Shown: positions 7,870-17,797, counted from the stretch's first letter. The stretch: DNA of 64,000 nt from Bacillus sp. ISL-34 (GCF_018613325.1 NZ_JAGGQJ010000025.1:62001-126000); one strand, 5' to 3'. Program-made: numbers and translations. The notes: generated from the sequence alone by a model not told the origin.

Positions 7870-9706
7870 CTCTGCTCTTCTCCTCTCCTTGAACGTACAT
7901 GCTTACTTGTTGCGCATTTATTTTGGGAAGCCGTATAATCACAGTCGTTCCCTTTCCGTATTCGCTATTAATTTGAAGGTTATATTGTTCCCCGAACATC
8001 ATGCCAATTCTTGCATTTACATTGATAATCCCAAAGCCAGAGTCTCGTTTCATCATTGGATCCAAACGTAACTTTTCATTTAATTCAATTAATTTGTTTA
8101 CTGTTATCCCCGGTCCGTTATCACTGACTATCAGCAAAAGATCTTCCTCACCTGTCTGAGTTTCCTCTTCAGAAATATGTATTTGAATGTCTATTTCCTT
8201 TCTTTTTTCCAGTCCATATTTAATGGAATTTTCAACGATTGGCTGTAAAACAAACTTGGGTATATAATAATTAACCGTATCTGTCCCTTTTTCTATCATA
8301 AAATGCAAACGATCTTCAAAACGGAATTGTTGGATGCTTAAATAATCCTCTATGTGCTGAACTTCACTGTTTATAGGAACCAAGCTTTCTTTATTACTGA
8401 TTGAAAAGCGCATCATTCTGCCAAGCAGAGTCACCATCTTCACGACTTCCTCGCTCTCTCCTTCTTCCACAGCCATGCCTATGGTTTCCAGCGTATTATA
8501 CATAAAGTGAGGATTTATTTGAGATTGAAGGGCGTATAATTCAGCTGTTTTTTTTCGCAGTTCAATGTGGTAGTTTTTTTGAATCAGCTCTCTTATCTCT
8601 GCAAGCATTGATCGAAAACTGTTCGCAAGCATCCCGACTTCATCCTTGGAATGTATGGGTATATCTACTAATAAATCACCTTTTTCCACTCGCTTCATGA
8701 TATCTCCTAATTCGTTTAGTGGACGTGTAACGGTCCAGGCAAAAAAGATAGAGATCAATGTAGTAATGAGTGTGAAAATGATAAAAAAGAAAATTGTTAC
8801 ATTTCTGATAACATCCGTTTTTTCCGTCATGTTTTTGATTGGCATGCTATGAACCAGTACCCATGGCAGCTCATTTGATTCACTTATACTGATTAAATTC
8901 CGCTTTCCATCGATTTCAGTACGAAAACTACCATTCAGTAATGGGTAATCATGTATCCCTTTTTCCACAGAACCAATTTTTGAATGATCCTTATGATAAA
9001 TTATCTTCCCCTGCTTATTCATAATCCACATCGTAACATTCTCTTCCTTCTGCAAATCCTGAAGAGATTGCTCAAAAAAGGCTACATCGATGGCTATATA
9101 GAGCGTTCCTAGATTTTTTCTATTATCGAAATCAGTAATTGGTTTGACCAGCATAAAATAGGAGGGATCCCCTTCAAACGTTAAATTAGTCTGATTAGGA
9201 AGGAGCAACTGCATCTCGCCTAACAATCCTAGGTCATCTGCATATGGCAAGGAACCATCTTCAAACCCAAAACTGTCATAATGCAGACTTGTACTGGCAA
9301 ATGTACGATTCTTGGAAACAAGAAACGCCCCCAAAATATGAGATGTATTGTTATTTAAATAGGTCCTTGTCAAATAACTCTTCATGATATATTCATCGTG
9401 TAGCAAAACAGATTTTTTTTTTGATTGGCTGTCTCTTAAAATAGCCATAACATCACCGGAATTATAAATTAAATCAGGTAAGGTCTCTAGTTTTTGAATG
9501 TCATTTTCAATGTTGCCATTTACCTGTTTGACAAGACGGGGAATATATTCTCCTACTTCTTCTTCTATTGATTTTGTGTATTGCCAGTATGCAATGAACC
9601 CGAGGAAGGCCATTGGTAGAACCGTTAATAATGTATAGGTTGTAACTAGTTTTGTCGTTAAACGAAAGTTTTTTATCTGGATCCGCTTTTTCCCTTTAAA
9701 AATCAT
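7835..9706 (-). CDS. YesM-type sensor histidine kinase
   Basis: Membrane sensor kinase, 623 residues. A first membrane helix (about residues 23-45) is followed by a large extracellular sensor region of dCACHE type, a second helix (about 300-325), a HAMP linker beginning TRPLNELGDIM, the His_kinase domain with the phosphorylated His in INPHFMYNTLE, and a HATPase domain with N box (ENSIKYG), DNGPGI and GFGIINV. It overlaps the lipoprotein gene by 11 bp and the regulator gene by 35 bp, so all three are one translation-coupled unit. The partner lipoprotein suggests it senses a protein-bound sugar outside the cell. Confidence 0.92.
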   Translation of the reverse strand: MIFKGKKRIQIKNFRLTTKLVTTYTLLTVLPMAFLGFIAYWQYTKSIEEEVGEYIPRLVKQVNGNIENDIQKLETLPDLIYNSGDVMAILRDSQSKKKSVLLHDEYIMKSYLTRTYLNNNTSHILGAFLVSKNRTFASTSLHYDSFGFEDGSLPYADDLGLLGEMQLLLPNQTNLTFEGDPSYFMLVKPITDFDNRKNLGTLYIAIDVAFFEQSLQDLQKEENVTMWIMNKQGKIIYHKDHSKIGSVEKGIHDYPLLNGSFRTEIDGKRNLISISESNELPWVLVHSMPIKNMTEKTDVIRNVTIFFFIIFTLITTLISIFFAWTVTRPLNELGDIMKRVEKGDLLVDIPIHSKDEVGMLANSFRSMLAEIRELIQKNYHIELRKKTAELYALQSQINPHFMYNTLETIGMAVEEGESEEVVKMVTLLGRMMRFSISNKESLVPINSEVQHIEDYLSIQQFRFEDRLHFMIEKGTDTVNYYIPKFVLQPIVENSIKYGLEKRKEIDIQIHISEEETQTGEEDLLLIVSDNGPGITVNKLIELNEKLRLDPMMKRDSGFGIINVNARIGMMFGEQYNLQINSEYGKGTTVIIRLPKINAQQVSMYVQGEEKSRDDTKGQDGHSR

Positions 9707-10733
9707 ACTGGTTCACATTTCCCTTTGTAAAATCGAGGGGCTCTCCCATAATGACCATATCACCGTTGAATTTAATCGTACCTATGTTTTTAATGTTCTG
9801 TCCCTCATAAGGAATTTCATCATTCAATAAGTTGTTTGCTAGGCTAACAGTCAAGTAGCCCAACTTTTGTGGACTCCATAACGTAATGGTCTGGGCAGCC
9901 CCTTCCTGTAAATACTCATTCATTAAATTAGGAGTCGATGTACCAACTACGGCAACCTTGCCGATTTTCCCTGCATCTTTCACAGCCTGAGCCGCAGCAG
10001 GAGGGTTAACCGTTGAAATACCAATAATTCCTTTTAGGTCTGGGTATTTTTTAAATAAATTTTTTGTTACCTTATACGCTTTATGAATATCTTCGTTTGT
10101 ATATTCCACTTCAACTAGTTTCATAGTTGGATAATATTCTTTTTGTTGGATTTGAATCCAATCAATCCATGTATTAAGATTGGCAGCGGTAGGAGATCCC
10201 GTCATAATCGCAAACTCCCCTTTTTCTTCCATTTCCAATGCGAGAGTATCCATTACATGCCTGCCGATTATCTCAGGATCTATCATGTTCACAAAAAAGC
10301 TTCTGTATGATGCATTAGTATCAGAATCCCAGGTGATCACCTCGATTCCTTTACGCTTTGCTTTTTGCAGCACCCTTCCTAATTTATATGGATCATTTGC
10401 AGATACCGCAATTACGTCCACTTTTTTTTCAATTAATTTTGTTATAATCTCTTCCTGCTTTTCAGAGCTGGGGGTAGGTGGACCTATATATAAGACCTTA
10501 ACCCCTAAGTCCTTTCCCGCCTCCAACGCCCCCTCTTCTACCGCGTTAAAATAAGGAATTCCGTCAATTTTAGGTATAACAGCTATCGTATACGGATCTT
10601 TTTTATTCTCAACAGGTTTTGTAGTGACGTCGATACTTTCTTCATCATTGTAAATAATCTCGTATTCTGAAGAATGATCACAGCCGCTTAGTATAAATAA
10701 AAACAAAATAAAAAAGATGGGCATCCTTAACAT
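9696..10733 (-). CDS. Substrate-binding lipoprotein, probable sensory partner of the kinase
   Basis: 345-residue periplasmic-binding-protein (LsrB/RhaS/RbsB class) with a signal sequence and lipobox ILSGC near residue 18. It is a paralogue of the transporter's own binding protein at the window start but is encoded with the histidine kinase and regulator and not with permeases. In other Firmicutes, binding proteins in this position (for example XylFII with LytS) act as extracellular co-receptors for the kinase, and I infer the same here. The ATG at 10733 has AGAAGG upstream. First gene of the regulatory operon, preceded by a cre-like site. Confidence 0.85.
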   Translation of the reverse strand: MLRMPIFFILFLFILSGCDHSSEYEIIYNDEESIDVTTKPVENKKDPYTIAVIPKIDGIPYFNAVEEGALEAGKDLGVKVLYIGPPTPSSEKQEEIITKLIEKKVDVIAVSANDPYKLGRVLQKAKRKGIEVITWDSDTNASYRSFFVNMIDPEIIGRHVMDTLALEMEEKGEFAIMTGSPTAANLNTWIDWIQIQQKEYYPTMKLVEVEYTNEDIHKAYKVTKNLFKKYPDLKGIIGISTVNPPAAAQAVKDAGKIGKVAVVGTSTPNLMNEYLQEGAAQTITLWSPQKLGYLTVSLANNLLNDEIPYEGQNIKNIGTIKFNGDMVIMGEPLDFTKGNVNQYDF

Positions 10734-10771
10734 GATTAGCTACCTTCTTTCTTAAATTCTAAACATTAGCA

Positions 10772-10786
10772 CGTATCATAGATACG
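10772..10786. promoter_or_regulatory. Short inverted repeat upstream of the sensing operon
   Basis: CGTATC-TAT-GATACG, a 6-bp perfect inverted repeat 39-53 bp before the lipoprotein start. It may be an operator or part of the leader; no regulator can be assigned. Confidence 0.3.
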
Positions 10787-10850
10787 GTAATAAGGAATGA
10801 TTTAATAAATGCTTTTCTCATCCGGTTACGTTCACCGCTGCTTCTTTCTA

Positions 10851-10864
10851 AGAAAACGGTTTCA
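10851..10864. promoter_or_regulatory. cre-like catabolite-response site
   Basis: AGAAAACGGTTTCA matches the CcpA consensus TGWAANCGNTNWCA at every defined position except the first. It lies about 120 bp upstream of the sensory lipoprotein gene, a position where CcpA could repress the sensing operon when preferred sugars are present. Confidence 0.55.
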
Positions 10865-11497
10865 TAAATAATAGAACTTACCGGGAGTACAACATTACTT
10901 TCTTTACTAAAATAGGAAACCTTTATATACTTTCAGGTTTCCCTACAATTATTGTCTGGCTATGACCTTCTCTGTTATGATCAGCTACTAACTTAAACGA
11001 AAAGTGGAATGGAAACTGGAAAAATCGCATTTTAGCATCAAGAGTGGAGGCCTTTCTCTTTCTCTTCTATATGTTTTAAAAATACCACTATTGTACATTT
11101 GAACCCCATCATTTTTCCTTTTTATTATTGATTTTTACTGTTTTTGAAAGGTTTGTCAATTCAAATTTTACAAATATTTTTAAAATTCAAATAATATTTT
11201 TATATAGTTTCACTTGCTCATAGTGTTTCAGTTTTCGTTGTATTGGAAAATTAGAAATCAGTCTACGTTATTACATTTTCTTTATCCTCTTTGTATAGTG
11301 CTTTTATTTTAAACTGTAAATTGATGCCTTCAATTCAGATTCTCACGATTTAGAAAAGGTTACCAAAACGACTCTTCCTCATTCCTCAATCTAATTTTTA
11401 TCTCATTAAATCAATATGGTGTACTAAATCTCATTCCGGATATTACATTTCTAAAACAAATTGACTAGCTTTCAAGTCTATTCATTAACGTGCAATC
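10865..11497. other. Long AT-rich intergenic stretch without a recognised gene
   Basis: Between the sensing operon and the rhamnose isomerase gene lie about 1 kb without a supported coding region. The two sites upstream of the lipoprotein gene and the hairpin after rhaA are annotated separately. The rest is AT-rich and shows no clear promoter, RNA gene or gene remnant. Confidence 0.5.
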
Positions 11498-11556
11498 AAA
11501 AAAATAAAATATACCCAAAGAGAGACCTGTGTAATAGATCGTTATAGGTATATTTT
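11498..11556 (-). terminator. Possible terminator downstream of rhaA
   Basis: On the minus strand two 10-nt arms (AAAATATACC and GGTATATTTT, perfect complements) enclose about 31 nt and are followed by a T-rich run. It lies about 200 bp past the rhaA stop, so read-through into a 3' leader would be needed. The long loop makes it a weak call. Confidence 0.4.
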
Positions 11557-11760
11557 ATAAAGGAATTACCTTTCTTAAAGGTTTTCCTTTTAACTATATT
11601 AATTTTCTATTTTAAATCAAAAATCTTTTTTCTTTTACCCCATCCCTCGGTTATACTTTGGAATTTCCAGACCATTCACTCGGGACGAATCGATAGACCC
11701 CATATTAATTCAGTGGGATTAGTCGCTCATCGGTTTGCCGATTCAGGATAACCCGTTAAT

Positions 11761-13014
11761 TTAACGTTTTGCTAACACATCCCGTTCATAATCTTTTACT
11801 TGCATCAGCCATCTCTCCTTCACCGGCACATTCATCTGCTCACAGTAATAATCCCAAATTGCACCAAATGGATAAGTTTTAAATTCCTCCATTAATGCCA
11901 GGCGCTCTGTAAAATCACCTTTTTCTTGTAACTCTTTCAAATGATCGTTCGGTACAAGTAAGGCATATAAGAGGGCTTTAATCATATTACGCGTACCAAT
12001 CGTCCAGGCAGCAACACGGTTTATGCTGGCATCAAAGAAATCAAGACCAATGATCACCTGGTTTAATGCATCATTACGAACAATTTCAAGTGCAATTTCA
12101 CGAAGCTCATCGTCTAAAATTACGACGTGGTCACTGTCCCACCGAACCGGTCGCGAAACATGAAGTGCTAGTTTATCACTGTATAATAGCATCGAAGAAA
12201 TCTTGTTCGATACAGTTTCAGTCGGATGATAATGACCTGTATCCACTAAGCAAATCTTGTTATTTTTCAGTGCGTAGCCAAGATAGAATTCATGCGATCC
12301 TACGACATATGACTCGGAGCCGAGACCGAATACTTTACTTTCCACTGCATCCCAATTACATGATTCATCCACTTCTGCTGTAAAAATTCGATCAAGGGAT
12401 TCTTTTAATCTCTTTCTCGGTGTCAAACGGTCGCTTGGAATATCTTTGTAGCCGTCTGGAATCCATATATTTGTTAAGCAGGGCTTGCCTAGCTCACGGC
12501 CAAAGTACTCTCCGATTTTTCGGCTGGCGATGCAATGATCAACCCAGAATTCACGAATTTCTTCATTTGGATGAGAAAGTGTCAAGCCGTCTGCTGCTTT
12601 TTCATGGGAAAATAGTGTCGGGTTAAAATCCAAACCAAGACCGTTTTCTTTAGCCCAATTCAACCAGTTTTCGAAGTGCTTTGGCTCAAGCTGATCGCGT
12701 TCGACTGCTTCTCCATTTGTTTCCGCATAAATGGCATGCAAATTGACCCGATGTTTCCCCGGAATAAGAGATAGCGCTTTTTCAAGATCCATGCGTAGCT
12801 CTTCCGGCGTAGTGGCTTTTCCTGGATAATTTCCCGTTACATCTATACCGCCCGATAATTCACTTTTGTTCACTTCAAATCCACCAATATCATCACCCTG
12901 CCAGCAATGAACCGAAATGGGCACTTTTTTCAGTGTATCGAGTGCCGCATCAACATCAATTCCCCAATTCGCATACGCTTGTTTCGCTGCTTCGTACTGT
13001 TCTTTAATTGTCAT
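11761..13014 (-). CDS. rhaA: L-rhamnose isomerase
   Basis: Cytoplasmic metal-dependent isomerase converting L-rhamnose to L-rhamnulose, 417 residues, the usual RhaA length. The family hallmarks [13 protein letters not shown] near the N-terminus, [31 protein letters not shown] and [20 protein letters not shown] are all present. The start ATG has AAGGATGGG upstream. It is encoded 344 bp behind the fused aldolase/dehydrogenase, so it may be in the same transcript or have its own promoter. The next enzyme of the pathway, rhamnulokinase, is not found in the window. Confidence 0.96.
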   Translation of the reverse strand: MTIKEQYEAAKQAYANWGIDVDAALDTLKKVPISVHCWQGDDIGGFEVNKSELSGGIDVTGNYPGKATTPEELRMDLEKALSLIPGKHRVNLHAIYAETNGEAVERDQLEPKHFENWLNWAKENGLGLDFNPTLFSHEKAADGLTLSHPNEEIREFWVDHCIASRKIGEYFGRELGKPCLTNIWIPDGYKDIPSDRLTPRKRLKESLDRIFTAEVDESCNWDAVESKVFGLGSESYVVGSHEFYLGYALKNNKICLVDTGHYHPTETVSNKISSMLLYSDKLALHVSRPVRWDSDHVVILDDELREIALEIVRNDALNQVIIGLDFFDASINRVAAWTIGTRNMIKALLYALLVPNDHLKELQEKGDFTERLALMEEFKTYPFGAIWDYYCEQMNVPVKERWLMQVKDYERDVLAKR

Positions 13015-13358
13015 ATCGTCCCATCCTTTTTAACGGATTGAATTTATTACTCCACGATTCCTACTACCTTTTCCTAATCACATACTCTTCATTTTTCATG
13101 ATGTGTAGGACAAGCTTTATCTATTACCATCCGATTGAACAACACCGTTTTCTACCACTAATGATATAATCCTGGTGCAAGTTTCAGATTTCTTTTTACA
13201 AACAAACGATCGATGGGAACGGATTCCGTCTTTCACTATAAATCCCTACTCAGGCGTTAATTTTCTTTCATTTTTGGATAGATTGATTTCGCCAATGATA
13301 AACTCTCCATTTAAGCAACAATATCCTTCAAGCATGATGGAAAACAGGCAAAACCTAT
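13015..13358. other. Intergenic region between the rhamnose genes
   Basis: 344 bp separate the fused aldolase gene from rhaA. Apart from the rhaA ribosome site I see no clear promoter, hairpin or gene. The spacing is long for an operon and leaves room for a rhaA promoter. Confidence 0.5.
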
Positions 13359-15428
13359 TCAGCGATTAAAAGCTCCAGGTACACCGCCGTCTACTGTGAC
13401 CATGCACCCCGTTGTTTTGTCTGCTTTTGATGAAGCGAAAAACGCTATGGACTCAGCAATGTCCTCCGGGAATATATTCACCAGCAATGTGGTGCGTTTT
13501 TTGTAGTGATCTTCAAGCTGGTCTGGCTCTATTCCGTATGCAGCGGCACGCTCTTGACGCCAACCCGATCCCCAAATGGAAGATCCCTGTAATACGGCGT
13601 CTGGCAAAACAGAGTTAACACGGATTCCGAACTCCCCGCCTTCCACAGCAATACAACGTGCAAGATGTGTTTCAAGTGCTTTGACTGAACTGTAAGCAGA
13701 AGCATTTTTTCCAGCGTAAACAGAGTTTTTCGATCCGACAAATACCATATTTCCACCTGTACCCTGTCGTTTCATTTGCTTAAAAGCTTCACGCGCTACA
13801 AGGAAATAACCTGTCCCCAGTACATTCATGTTTAGGTTCCATTCTTTTAAGGTTGTTTCATCAAACGGACTGGATGTGGCAAGGCCAGCATTGTTGACGA
13901 TAATATCAATTCCGCCAAATGTAAGAGCTGATTTCTCAAAAGCAGTCTGTACCTGTTCTTCACTGGTGACATCCATTTGAAAAGCTGCAGCGCGTTTTTC
14001 CCCGTATTTTTTATTGATTTCATCCACAACTTTTTCTGCACCTTCAATATTTAAATCAGCTAGAACTACATGGGCACCTTCAGAAACTAAACGCCGTGCT
14101 GTTGCGCTTCCAATACCGCCCGCACCGCCTGTAATGAAGGCTACTTTGCGTGAGAACTCCGCTTCCGCCGGGGAAAGAGACAATTTATAAAGCTCAAGTG
14201 GCCAGTATTCAACGTTGTATGATTCATTTTCACTGAGAGAAACGAACTCGCCAAGTGCTGTTGCCCCTTTCATAACCGCAATCGCACGATGATAAAGTGC
14301 TCCGCTCACGTTTGCCATAGTAACGTTTCTTCCTGTGTTGACCATTCCGACACCTGGAATCAAAATAACTCGGGGTGGCGCCTCAAACATCACATCGCCT
14401 TCGTTTTTATTGCGCTCGAAGTATTGCTTATATTCTTCCTTATATTGTTGAATACCCGTTTTTACTTTTTCAACCAAGGATTCTGTCCGTTCATTTTGAG
14501 GATCCCAATTAATGTAAAGCGGCTTCATTTTAGTATGTACTAGGTGATCCGGGCAAGCGGCACCGACTTGTGATAAGGTTGCCGCATTTTTGCTATTCAA
14601 AAATTGCAGAACATCATCAGCATCATCAAAAGTTAAAAGCATTTTTTTCTCTTCGCCCACAGCACCGCGGATAACCGGCATAACCGAAGCAAGTACCTTT
14701 TTGCGCTCTTCTTCAGATAAAGAGTCATATGCCTGTCCACCAAATGCATCTTCTTCATGCTGGCGGCTGTTAATAAACTCTTCTGCTTCCGTAATTATCG
14801 AAATTGTTTTTTCATAGGCTTCTTTCGATGTTTCACCCCAAGTAACCAACCCGTGTTTTTCCATTAAAACAAGCTCTGCTTGCGGGTTATTTTTAACACC
14901 TTCTGAGATCATTTTAGACAAAGTGAAACCAGGGCGCTCATATGGTACCCAGACAAAACGATCACCGAAAATTTCATTGGCGACTTCTTTTCCATTGTCT
15001 GCACAGCAAAGACTAATAATTGCGTCCGGATGTGTATGGTCAACATGTTTAAAGGGAAGGAAGGCATGAAGTAAAGTTTCAATCGACATACGTGGATGCT
15101 TACTGTCGATCATGCAGTGTGACAAATATTCAACCATATCTGCATCGGGCATTGCATCACGCTCGATTAACGGGTGAATATCCGCTAGATTCAAACCTGT
15201 GAAATTGCCCGCTTTCATTGTCGCAAGGTCGGAACCGCTTCCTTTTACCCACATGACTTCAATTTCCCGGCCACGAAAATCCTTTTCCATTGTTTTCATG
15301 GATGTATTGCCGCCGCCCCAGTTGCAAACGGCTCGATCCGTACCGATTAAATTAGACCGATATACCAGTTCTTCTAATCCAGATGTTACTTTTGACGCTT
15401 CTTTATCATTCCATAAATTTTCAACCAT
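13359..15428 (-). CDS. rhaEW: Bifunctional rhamnulose-1-phosphate aldolase / short-chain dehydrogenase
   Basis: Fusion enzyme of 689 residues like B. subtilis RhaEW (YuxG). The N-terminal part (about 1-400) is a class II aldolase/adducin domain with GGNTSMK near the start and zinc-ligand motif VDHTHPDA; it cleaves L-rhamnulose-1-phosphate to dihydroxyacetone phosphate and L-lactaldehyde. The C-terminal part (about 425-689) is a short-chain dehydrogenase with the nucleotide motif ITGGAGGIGSA, NNAG, catalytic Ser in FVGSKNS and YSSVK; it should process lactaldehyde. GGGGG lies upstream of the ATG, and a sigma-A promoter is visible 40-68 bp before the gene. Confidence 0.95.
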   Translation of the reverse strand: MVENLWNDKEASKVTSGLEELVYRSNLIGTDRAVCNWGGGNTSMKTMEKDFRGREIEVMWVKGSGSDLATMKAGNFTGLNLADIHPLIERDAMPDADMVEYLSHCMIDSKHPRMSIETLLHAFLPFKHVDHTHPDAIISLCCADNGKEVANEIFGDRFVWVPYERPGFTLSKMISEGVKNNPQAELVLMEKHGLVTWGETSKEAYEKTISIITEAEEFINSRQHEEDAFGGQAYDSLSEEERKKVLASVMPVIRGAVGEEKKMLLTFDDADDVLQFLNSKNAATLSQVGAACPDHLVHTKMKPLYINWDPQNERTESLVEKVKTGIQQYKEEYKQYFERNKNEGDVMFEAPPRVILIPGVGMVNTGRNVTMANVSGALYHRAIAVMKGATALGEFVSLSENESYNVEYWPLELYKLSLSPAEAEFSRKVAFITGGAGGIGSATARRLVSEGAHVVLADLNIEGAEKVVDEINKKYGEKRAAAFQMDVTSEEQVQTAFEKSALTFGGIDIIVNNAGLATSSPFDETTLKEWNLNMNVLGTGYFLVAREAFKQMKRQGTGGNMVFVGSKNSVYAGKNASAYSSVKALETHLARCIAVEGGEFGIRVNSVLPDAVLQGSSIWGSGWRQERAAAYGIEPDQLEDHYKKRTTLLVNIFPEDIAESIAFFASSKADKTTGCMVTVDGGVPGAFNR

Positions 15429-15467
15429 TTTGTTTTACCCCCGTTTATTTTTATTTATGTTTGTTTT

Positions 15468-15496
15468 ATTGTATAACACATTTGTTTTCTTTTGAA
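15468..15496 (-). promoter_or_regulatory. Probable sigma-A promoter of rhaEW
   Basis: Minus strand TTCAAA and TACAAT separated by 17 bp, 40-68 bp upstream of the rhaEW start. The transcribed leader that follows is rich in ACAAA/ATAAA repeats, which could serve a DeoR-type regulator such as RhaR, not present here. Confidence 0.45.
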
Positions 15497-16195
15497 GAGG
15501 TTTTTTAATTATTACCAATTTTTCGAAAACAATGAAAGTGGTTGAGCGTAAAAGACCAAGGATGTATCCTCCATTTTCGACAATCAAACTCATTCTGCAA
15601 AGTAAAATCATCTTATAAATCACGATTTAGATGAAATTTGTAAAATAAACGTAAGCACAACAAATGACCATGATTGAAAAGACCATGTCTCCCTTTCCAT
15701 CTAAGTAGAAGACTGACCGATGCAAAACTTCCCAAAGACATCGCAGGACATTTCCTTCCGGAAGCAAAAAAACATCATTTTCCGGGGTAAACAGGCAGCT
15801 GAAGACAAATGTTTTTAACAGAATACCATCGATGCAATAATGCCTCTACATTAGGGAAATCTTTTTTTGTTGAATTTGAGAGATACAGTGTTTTTAGTGG
15901 GGAATTCCATCTAAAAAATCGGTGCGATGGGTACAATCTACAGCTTTGCGTTATTGAGGTGTATGAGTTATTTTTCAAGTTGACAAGAAATAGACAGGGG
16001 TTTTAACTCCAATGTAGAGGATAACCTTTTGCTCTTTTCTCTCTCTTTAGTTAAATTTGGAGCTTTTGTTTAAAAACAAAGATTCACAAAAGAGTGATTG
16101 GGTACAATATGAACAGATCTATAAAGTATAAATGGTCCAAAATAATATTTTGCCAAACAGTAAACTAAATATTTTGAAGCATCAGGAGGAAGTAA
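15497..16195. other. Intergenic region, no gene recognised
   Basis: About 0.7 kb between the divergent rhaEW and GTP cyclohydrolase-like genes. Overlapping open frames of 65-67 codons occur around 15775-16006 on both strands but have no ribosome site or recognisable similarity. AGGAGG just before 16196 belongs to the next gene. Confidence 0.5.
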
Positions 16196-16954
16196 ATGAT
16201 TAATGAAAAAGTGGCTTTGATATTAGAAGATAAAATTAACGTTATTAAAAGTGATGAAACATCCATTTATTTAGTCGGCCCCATCAAATTACCTGTTAAC
16301 TTAGACGGCGAAACAATTATATTCCAATGGTATTGCTGGTTACGATGTGAGAATATGGCAGGTCATTTTTGTGGTGACGGCACTTATAATATAGAAAAGA
16401 TCATTGAAACTTTAGCCTCTTCCAACTTAGCGGAAATGCAGCAATCAAGTGTGTTACTGTATGGAGATTTTCAAAGCTCCTCCGATGCCCTTATCCGGAT
16501 GCATAGTATTTGCCATACTGGGGATATATTTGGCAGCAAACGATGTGATTGTGGCTTTCAATTAAAGCAGGCTATGAAAATGATTGCAACTCAAGGATCC
16601 GGTGCTTTATTTTATTTAGCGAATCACGAAGGAAGAGGCATCGGATTATTTAGTAAAGCCATGGCTTATGTTCTGCAAGAAAAAGGATTGGATACGGTGG
16701 AAGCGAATTTAGAGCTTGGATTTATGGATGATGCACGTAACTATGATGACGCCATTCGAGTGTTAAAAAACCTGCGTTCTAACCCAGTGACCCTTATCAC
16801 CAACAATCCGAGAAAATTAGAAGCCCTTCAAAACTCAGGTGCCAATGTTGCAGGCAGAGTTCCGTTATGGGGAGATATTTCCGAGTTTAATGAAAAATAT
16901 TTAAAAACTAAAGTGGTACGTTCCGGTCATTTAAAAGATATTAAAAATGATTGA
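16196..16954 (+). CDS. Stand-alone GTP cyclohydrolase II-like protein
   Basis: 252 residues. Residues about 85-235 match the GTP cyclohydrolase II domain of RibA, which opens GTP to the first riboflavin precursor. The zinc ligands C106, C117 and C119 keep the C-x10-C-x-C spacing, HEGRGIG replaces the usual QEGRGIG, VEANLELGF and DDARNYDDA (with the catalytic Asp/Arg pair) are present, as is TNNPRKLEAL. The first 80 residues do not resemble the DHBP synthase half of Bacillus RibBA. AGGAGG is 8 bp upstream of the ATG. There are no other riboflavin genes nearby. It could be a secondary cyclohydrolase for a pathway outside flavin synthesis. Confidence 0.88.
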   Translation: MINEKVALILEDKINVIKSDETSIYLVGPIKLPVNLDGETIIFQWYCWLRCENMAGHFCGDGTYNIEKIIETLASSNLAEMQQSSVLLYGDFQSSSDALIRMHSICHTGDIFGSKRCDCGFQLKQAMKMIATQGSGALFYLANHEGRGIGLFSKAMAYVLQEKGLDTVEANLELGFMDDARNYDDAIRVLKNLRSNPVTLITNNPRKLEALQNSGANVAGRVPLWGDISEFNEKYLKTKVVRSGHLKDIKND

Positions 16955-17240
16955 CTGATTGGTTTTATAGGAAATTGGTTATACCCCTGAATAGGTTTAT
17001 ACGATTGTTTCCGAATTTTCGGAATATTCGTGGGAACCACAAGAATCATTGAATGTATTATCCTGTAAATAATCTTTAAAAAATCATTTGTCATGGAAAT
17101 CAAATGTGTTATTAAAAGATTATTTGATAAAAAAGTAAGAAAGGATTTTTCGATTCGACTATTCCATAAAGACATATTCAATACTGAGTTTCTCACAATG
17201 TCATTCAATTCTATCGCAGATTTTTGGATGAATTAAAAAA
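16955..17240. other. Intergenic, nothing recognised
   Basis: AT-rich region after the cyclohydrolase-like gene. A 93-codon open frame on the minus strand has no ribosome site and no recognisable similarity and is not called. Confidence 0.5.
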
Positions 17241-17262
17241 AAGAGGGAATATCCCCCCTCTT
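17241..17262. terminator. Bidirectional hairpin terminator
   Basis: AAGAGGG and CCCTCTT form a 7-bp stem around an 8-nt loop, flanked by an A-run on one side and TTTCTAT on the other. It can end transcripts from the cyclohydrolase-like gene and from the decayed symporter on the other strand. Confidence 0.65.
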
Positions 17263-17348
17263 TCTATAATATTATATGTGGTTATATACCCTATGTCCAC
17301 ATAGCTACAAGTTTGATGACCTTCCCTTCCTTATTTGCTTATGCTGCT

Positions 17349-17711
17349 CTATTCGTTTTGCATAACACAATCATTCTTCCCGATGATATGGTCAATCAGC
17401 ATAACAATTATTGTAACCGCAGCGACAATAGATATTATCCATTCCTAATGGATTACCGATAAGATACCAGATAGTTGTCGTATTACTGCAAAGAGCATTC
17501 CCAATACTGCTCCTAGGACACTGCTAAAACGCGGGAAATAATTCATCAAAACAACAATGACGGCTAGAATGGTTCTTAATGCAATAGCAAAGAAGACCAT
17601 GCTTAGTATATCTGGAGCAAAGCTCGCAAATTGAATGGGAATCAGCCCTATAACAATTGAGGCAGTCCTGGCAAATCGCAGTGATTTCTTGTCATTAATT
17701 CTTAATTAAAA
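17349..17711 (-). pseudogene. Decayed sodium:solute symporter (C-terminal fragment)
   Basis: Read on the minus strand, the stretch from 17711 encodes a membrane sequence typical of the sodium:solute symporter family (IVIGLIPIQFASFAPDILS, then a VLGAVLGMLFAVI-type helix). It then runs into a stop at about position 17445. The sense continues in another frame with the last helix (WIISIVAAVTIIVMLIDHII) and a stop at 17349. The N-terminal two thirds are gone. No start codon or ribosome site remains. Confidence 0.65.
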
Positions 17712-17797
17712 ATTGGATTATAGAAATCTTTTAATAGAAGAGCAGCTGGAGTTAAATAACCATAAAAATCCTTAATGTATTTCCTAACCCTTCTCAA

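Noticed and set aside
13175-13369. 64-codon plus-strand gene
   Set aside because: No ribosome site and it runs into the rhaEW 3' end; composition is not protein-like.
15775-16006. Small genes on both strands between rhaEW and the cyclohydrolase-like gene
   Set aside because: Overlapping antisense frames with no start signals and no recognisable similarity.
16927-17208. 93-codon minus-strand frame
   Set aside because: AT-rich, no ribosome site, no recognisable motif and it overlaps the end of the cyclohydrolase-like gene.
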